Position numbers and translations under genes: made by a program. The notes under the pieces are model-generated. The model had not been told where the DNA came from. It worked only from the letters and a program-made list of their open reading frames with translations, and did not search any database. A DNA stretch of 11,085 nt from Phyllobacteriaceae bacterium (GTDB lineage: Bacteria > Pseudomonadota > Alphaproteobacteria > Rhizobiales > Devosiaceae): assembly GCA_012799265.1 (NCBI GenBank), contig JAAZLP010000146.1, positions 1 to 11,085 on the forward strand. The letters are read 5' to 3'. Within the stretch, counting starts at the first letter, position 1. Every line of letters begins with the position of its first letter. Of the stretch, positions 6,886 through 11,085 are shown piece after piece.

Positions 6886-7134
6886 ATGACGCATACCCAG
6901 CACGACGCCAATCCGTCCCAGCCCCAGCCCATCTATTACAATGGCCGCGCGCTTTCGACTGCCGAAACGCTGAGCGCCAATACGCCGCCCGCTTCATTGC
7001 GCCGCGCCCTACCGTGGCTGCTGGCAGGCTGGCTCGGCTTACTGCTGAACATTTCCGATCCTCTTGCCGGCCTCCTCACACTCGTCGCAGCGCCGCTCCT
7101 GATGATGCGTCTGGCCTCGCAACGGCACAGCTGA
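6886..7134 (+). CDS. Small hypothetical membrane protein
   Basis: An 82-residue ORF of unrecognised family, divergent from the glycan operon. A polar N-terminus rich in Gln, Pro, Asn and Thr (1-40) is followed by two hydrophobic segments (about 43-56 and 59-75) separated by the short polar turn SDP, with a basic tail (RLASQRHS). The ATG at 6886 has AAGAGA at a plausible distance upstream; the frame is open back to 6736, but that part looks non-coding. It may share the control region with the glycan operon. Two-helix inner-membrane topology is likely; no function can be proposed. Confidence 0.5.
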   Translation: MTHTQHDANPSQPQPIYYNGRALSTAETLSANTPPASLRRALPWLLAGWLGLLLNISDPLAGLLTLVAAPLLMMRLASQRHS

Positions 7135-7181
7135 TCGATCGCCTTCCTCGTGCCGTCTCGGCTTTGTCCATCTGCCCCCAT

Positions 7182-7224
7182 CATTGTCCACGCCGTCGTC
7201 AATCTGCCGACGGCACCCACAATG
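7182..7224. repeat. Imperfect inverted repeat with a 7-bp perfect core
   Basis: GCCGTCG (7192-7198) pairs with CGACGGC (7208-7214) across a 9-nt loop. After a four-base mismatch, CATTGT (7182-7187) pairs with ACAATG (7219-7224). It lies 48 bases after the stop of the small membrane gene. No T run follows, so it is a weak terminator candidate; a REP-like element is another option. Confidence 0.5.
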
Positions 7225-7302
7225 GACGCTCCGGGCGTAGGGCGATAGCGGACGCCCTGCCCTGAGTTGTATTTCCGCTACGCGGCTTGAGGGTCCGAAA
7301 AG

Positions 7303-7395
7303 GCTTGCTCCATAGGCAAGCAGTGTATCGGATCGGAAAAGCCTATGGGACCGATAGGTGCCGCCTCAGAACGAAGTGCAGTATTGAACTGCACT
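7303..7395 (+). promoter_or_regulatory. Possible structured leader with a pseudoknot upstream of the solute-binding protein gene
   Basis: GCTTGC (7303-7308) pairs with GCAAGC (7316-7321). The hairpin loop contains CCATAG (7310-7315), which complements CTATGG (7343-7348), so an H-type pseudoknot can form. Extended to CCATAGGC/GCCTATGG (8 bp), the same pairing becomes an alternative that breaks the hairpin. TATCGG (7326-7331) also complements CCGATA (7351-7356). A perfect hairpin AGTGCAGT-N5-ACTGCACT follows at 7375-7395, 35 bases before the AGGAGG. No known riboswitch core was recognised, including TPP. Confidence 0.35.
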
Positions 7396-7442
7396 AACTC
7401 ATGGACGCGACAGCGAAAATGGGTGTCTGAAGGAGGCATTTC

Positions 7443-8465
7443 TTGTTCAAGAACTTTTTTAAAAAGGCCGCCAGCGTCGCGGCAATCGGTGTCCTGACTG
7501 CGGGTAGCGCGTTCGGCCAGGCAGAAATGCCGACGTTGAAGATGGCACTGGCAGTGGCCGATATGGGCTTCAACCTGACGCCCAATTCCGTCTTTAAGCT
7601 CGCCGACGATCTCGGCATTTTTGAAAAGCACGGCGTCAAAGTCGAATTCGTGACCCTCGACGGCACGCCGCAGGCAGTCGCCGCCCTCAATTCCGGCGCT
7701 GTCGACATTGCCGACATCACCATCGATTCCATGCTGCGTCTGCGCGCTGAAAACGACGTGAAACTGCGCGGCTTCCTTGCCAATGGGCAAGGCGGGTCCT
7801 TCCTGATCGTGGGCAAGGACGAGATCGAAAGCGTTGCCGATCTGGCCGGGCACAGTTTTGCCATCGCCGATAATGGCAGCCTCGACCACAATCTGACCGT
7901 GGCTATGCTGCAGGCAACCCAGTCGGAAGCGCCGAACTTCGTGCCAATCGGAGCCCCCGACGTGCGCGTGCAGGCACTGGCGGCAGGGCGTATCGACGCC
8001 ACCACGGTCTCCTTCGGCACCTATCTGTCGATCGCCGACACGCCGAACATCCACATCATCATGAACACCGATGAATTGGGCAAGTTCACGCCCTCCCCCA
8101 CCAAGCTGATCTCGGCCATGGAAACCACGCTCGAGACCAAGGCCGATGCGCTGCAGCGCTTCACCAATGCCGTCGTCGAAACCGCCCGTCGGATGCATGA
8201 CAATCCGGATGAATGGGTGGAAGCTGCCGCAGCCGCTCGGGACGATCTGTCGCGTGAGCGCATTCAGGCGATCTCGAGTTTCCTGAAGGCGCAGTGGTGT
8301 CTCGATGCCTGCATGAACGAGACCAATCTCGTCAATGTCGTCGACTATATATACGCCAACCCCGACTTCGAGGGCGTAAAGCGCATTCCGGCTGAGGACG
8401 TCCTTGAGTTCGGCTTTGCCCAGAAGGCCAATGAAACTCTCGGCCCCTATACGCCGCCGAACTAA
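7443..8465 (+). CDS. ABC transporter solute-binding protein (SsuA/THI5/NMT1-like)
   Basis: A 340-residue periplasmic binding protein. A basic, hydrophobic signal peptide (residues 1-26, ending SAFGQ) precedes the fold. Typical features of the SsuA/TauA/THI5 group are GIFEKHGVKVEFVTLDG (about 59-75), repeated 'AALNSGAVDIA' and 'ALAAGRIDATTV' phrases and a central VADLAGHSFAIADNGS segment. Two cysteines near the C-terminus (WCLDAC) could form a disulfide. Members bind small ligands such as sulfonates, pyrimidine precursors or nitrate; the ligand cannot be read from the sequence. Translation starts at TTG 7443, six bases after a perfect AGGAGG (7431-7436). No permease or ATPase is adjacent, so it is either an orphan or works with a remote transporter. 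The next ORF, a broken PQQ-propeller gene, begins directly after the TAA in the same frame. Confidence 0.85.
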   Translation: MFKNFFKKAASVAAIGVLTAGSAFGQAEMPTLKMALAVADMGFNLTPNSVFKLADDLGIFEKHGVKVEFVTLDGTPQAVAALNSGAVDIADITIDSMLRLRAENDVKLRGFLANGQGGSFLIVGKDEIESVADLAGHSFAIADNGSLDHNLTVAMLQATQSEAPNFVPIGAPDVRVQALAAGRIDATTVSFGTYLSIADTPNIHIIMNTDELGKFTPSPTKLISAMETTLETKADALQRFTNAVVETARRMHDNPDEWVEAAAAARDDLSRERIQAISSFLKAQWCLDACMNETNLVNVVDYIYANPDFEGVKRIPAEDVLEFGFAQKANETLGPYTPPN

Positions 8466-10034
8466 GTGACGGCAGGATTGGAGCGCATAGGTCGCACTGG
8501 CATGACGGACTGGGCAAGCTCGAATGGTGACGTGATCAATTCACGTCACGCCGCCGATGAAGTGGCTATTTCCACCCAGACGGTGCCCCGGCTACGGCCA
8601 GACCATGTCCTTGTCAGCGACGGCTCCAATTGGTCGACCCCTGTCGTCGTCGGTGAAACCTTCTTTTTCACCGACGACGCGGGCAGCCTGACTTGCGCCG
8701 ATCGCCAGAGCGGCAAGGTGCTCTGGTCCCGCAAGATTGCCGAATACAACGGCATCGAGAATTCCAATGCGCGCACCAGCGTGGTGGTGACGGACGATCT
8801 GGTCATCGTCGGCGATCGCGCCGGCGCCAACCTGATCGCTGCAAAACGCACAACAGGCGAGCGCGTCTGAATCACCAAGCTCGACCAACACCCGGCGGCA
8901 CTGATCACCGGTTCACCCGTCCTTTATGACGGCGTGGTCTATGTCGGAACCTCCTCCCTCGAGGGCATGCGCTTCCTCAGGGATCGCAACTATCGCACAA
9001 GCTTCATCGGCATGATGGTGGCGGTCGACGCCGCCAGCGGCAGGATCCTGTGGAAGACGCCCACCATGCCCGACAATGGTGGCGCGCTCGACAGTTGGGC
9101 CGGCGGCGCCGTGATCAGCGTCCCGGCAGTCGACGCGGCGACGGGGACTGTCTTCTTTACCACCGATCACCATTATCAAATGCCCGCGCACGTCTTGGCG
9201 CAGCTTCAGGCTGCGCCGAATAACTGGGATCGCACCGCCTTTCCAGACGACTTCCGGGCGTCATCCGTCATCGCTGTCGACCTGCACACAGGGGCGGTAA
9301 AGTGGAGCTTCTTTGGCTCGGGGCTCGACGTCTGGGAAATGGTGTGTGGGGAATATCCGGGCGCTGGCTTCCCCTTCCCAGTGCACGACATCGGGCGACC
9401 CGCCGGTGCCGAACGCATCGTTCCGCCTCCTAGCGACTATCTGAACTGGTCGTTTGCAGCGGGCTCACCACAGATCTTCGACGTTGAGATAGACGGCCAA
9501 CCGCGACATCTGGTCGGCGTTGCGGAAAAGAGCGGCGTCTACTGGGCTTTTGATGCCGTAACAGGCGACGTCGTCTGGCACAGGGTGATCGGCCCATGGT
9601 CTGAGCCCGGGGGGCTGACCTGGGGCGCTGCATGGGACGGCAAACGCCTCTATGTGGCGCTGACCAATCTCGAACACGTGCCGCATCAGTTGAAGGGCGG
9701 CGCACTCACCACAGCTGGCTCCTGGGCAGCACTGGATCCGTCGACGGGGGAAATCCTCTGGCAGGTCGCTGAACCTAATGGCGCTGCGGTTTATGCTGCA
9801 CCCGTCGTTGCCAACGGCGTTGTTTTCGGCGCCTCAATGGCAACCACAGGCGAGCAGATGTTCGCGCTCAGCGCCGAAACCGGCGACATCCTGTGGCGCT
9901 TTGCGTCCGGCGGCTCGGTGGCGGCACATCCGGCGATAGCCGATGGCAAAGTCTATTGGGGCTCAGGCTTCCGCCTCTTCGGCGGCGTTGGGAACGACCA
10001 GATGTATGTCTTCGGCTTAGGCGACATCGCCTGA
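8466..10034 (+). pseudogene. PQQ-type beta-propeller quinoprotein, interrupted by an in-frame TGA
   Basis: A frame of about 510-520 codons that reads as one PQQ/PVA-dehydrogenase-like eight-bladed propeller but is broken by TGA at 8868-8870. Tryptophan-docking motifs (TG-x-x-x-W) recur: GKVLW, GRILW, GAVKW, GDVVW, GEILW and GDILW. The stop falls where the next tryptophan is expected, after TGERV and before ITKLDQHPAA, so one G-to-A change (TGG to TGA) explains it. Homology-like sequence continues without a frameshift to TGA 10034. The end, with HPAI-DGKVYWGSG and YVFGL, resembles soluble quinoproteins. No signal peptide is present: the ORF starts at GTG 8466 or ATG 8502, almost at the mature N-terminus (DWASSNGD), although PQQ enzymes act in the periplasm. 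No haem c motif is seen. The downstream part is open from GTG 8934. Loss of function is likely; readthrough or a sequencing error are alternatives. Confidence 0.8.
8868..8870 (+). other. In-frame TGA at a conserved tryptophan position
   Basis: The codon interrupts the PQQ-propeller frame at the tryptophan of a W-docking motif (GERV-stop-ITKLD). It is one transition from TGG. Both sides stay in frame and retain family features. Confidence 0.85.
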
Positions 10035-10043
10035 ACGGCGCCG

Positions 10044-10056
10044 CGAGCTTCGCTCG
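10044..10056 (+). repeat. Short hairpin after the PQQ pseudogene
   Basis: CGAGC-TTC-GCTCG, 10 bases after the stop. No T run follows, so it is only a weak terminator candidate. The rest of 10035-10210 shows no clear gene, promoter or LexA-type GTTC-N7-GTTC box. Confidence 0.3.
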
Positions 10057-10210
10057 GCAGGGATACTCAATTGTGCCCCCGCCCGCCACCGGTTCCCCTG
10101 CCCGTCCGCAACTGCTACAAACCGTGAACCGTTTCCCTGCTGACATTGCGTGACAGCGCACCCATCTATGGGTTCCGCCTGTCCCTATCCGTCTGATTCA
10201 AGAGCGCGCC

Positions 10211-11085
<875 letters not shown>

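Larger units (their letters stand above)
7135..7442 (+). other. Gene-free 308-bp stretch rich in inverted repeats
   Basis: No ORF with credible coding character was found. The stretch holds an imperfect 43-bp inverted repeat (7182-7224), a GGGCGT/ACGCCC hairpin (7233-7238 with 7252-7257), a pseudoknot-capable region (7303-7348), a perfect 8-bp hairpin (7375-7395) and finally the AGGAGG of the solute-binding protein gene. The right half may be a 5' untranslated leader for that gene. Confidence 0.6.

Noticed and set aside
7135..7442. TPP riboswitch upstream of the THI5/NMT1-like gene
   Set aside because: The conserved CUGAGA and GAUCUGGAUAAUGCCAGCG-type cores are not present.
7278..8198. 306-codon minus-strand ORF
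   Set aside because: It lies antisense to the solute-binding protein gene, which has a signal peptide, family features and a perfect ribosome site. The antisense product is rich in His and Gly and looks like a shadow of GC-rich codon use.
8868..8870. TGA as a selenocysteine codon
   Set aside because: The position corresponds to a structural tryptophan of a PQQ W-motif, not a redox residue, and no convincing bacterial SECIS hairpin follows. A nonsense mutation is simpler.
10035..10210. LexA (SOS) box before uvrB
   Set aside because: I looked for the alphaproteobacterial GTTC-N7-GTTC pattern; isolated GTTC and GAAC occur, but not at the required spacing.

Overview
The window looks like a chromosomal segment of a GC-rich alphaproteobacterium, most likely Hyphomicrobiales (Rhizobiales) and perhaps Devosia-like. 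This is inferred from the GC-rich codon use and from a UvrB with a charged N-terminal extension of about 196 residues, which is typical of that order. No tRNA, rRNA, insertion sequence or CRISPR array was seen.

Layout. (a) 1-1676, minus strand: a membrane-anchored, periplasmic NEW3-repeat protein and a CcmA-type ABC ATPase, coupled by an ATGA overlap; the ATPase is cut by the window edge. Upstream lies a structured-looking leader of about 200 nt with a strong Shine-Dalgarno site and a 9-codon arginine-rich mini-ORF (1785-1814). (b) 2001-6666, minus strand: a tight four-gene operon ending in a clear intrinsic terminator. In transcription order it encodes a 52-residue two-helix membrane peptide missed by standard ORF calling, a UDP-GlcNAc 2-epimerase (WecB), a BcsB-like periplasmic protein and an NfrB-like processive glycosyltransferase. 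Two of the three junctions are ATGA overlaps. I read it as a machine that makes and exports a ManNAc-containing polysaccharide, related to the E. coli NfrA/NfrB/WecB glycan system but with a BcsB-type partner and without the C-terminal regulatory domain of NfrB. This is the strongest candidate for a little-described system here. (c) 6667-6885: a divergent control region with palindromes, followed by a small plus-strand membrane protein of unknown function. (d) 7135-7442: a gene-free stretch rich in inverted repeats, including a possible pseudoknot, ahead of an SsuA/THI5-like solute-binding protein that starts at TTG behind a perfect AGGAGG. (e) 8466-10034: a PQQ-type beta-propeller gene split by an in-frame TGA exactly where a conserved tryptophan is expected, and lacking a signal peptide; it is probably a decaying pseudogene. 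(f) 10211 to the end: the 5' part of uvrB.

Working together: in region (b), WecB would supply UDP-ManNAc in the cytoplasm, the glycosyltransferase would polymerise and translocate the chain, and the BcsB-like protein would receive it in the periplasm. No outer-membrane exporter is visible, so one must lie elsewhere or be absent. Regions (a) and (d) contain incomplete transport systems whose permeases are not in the window.
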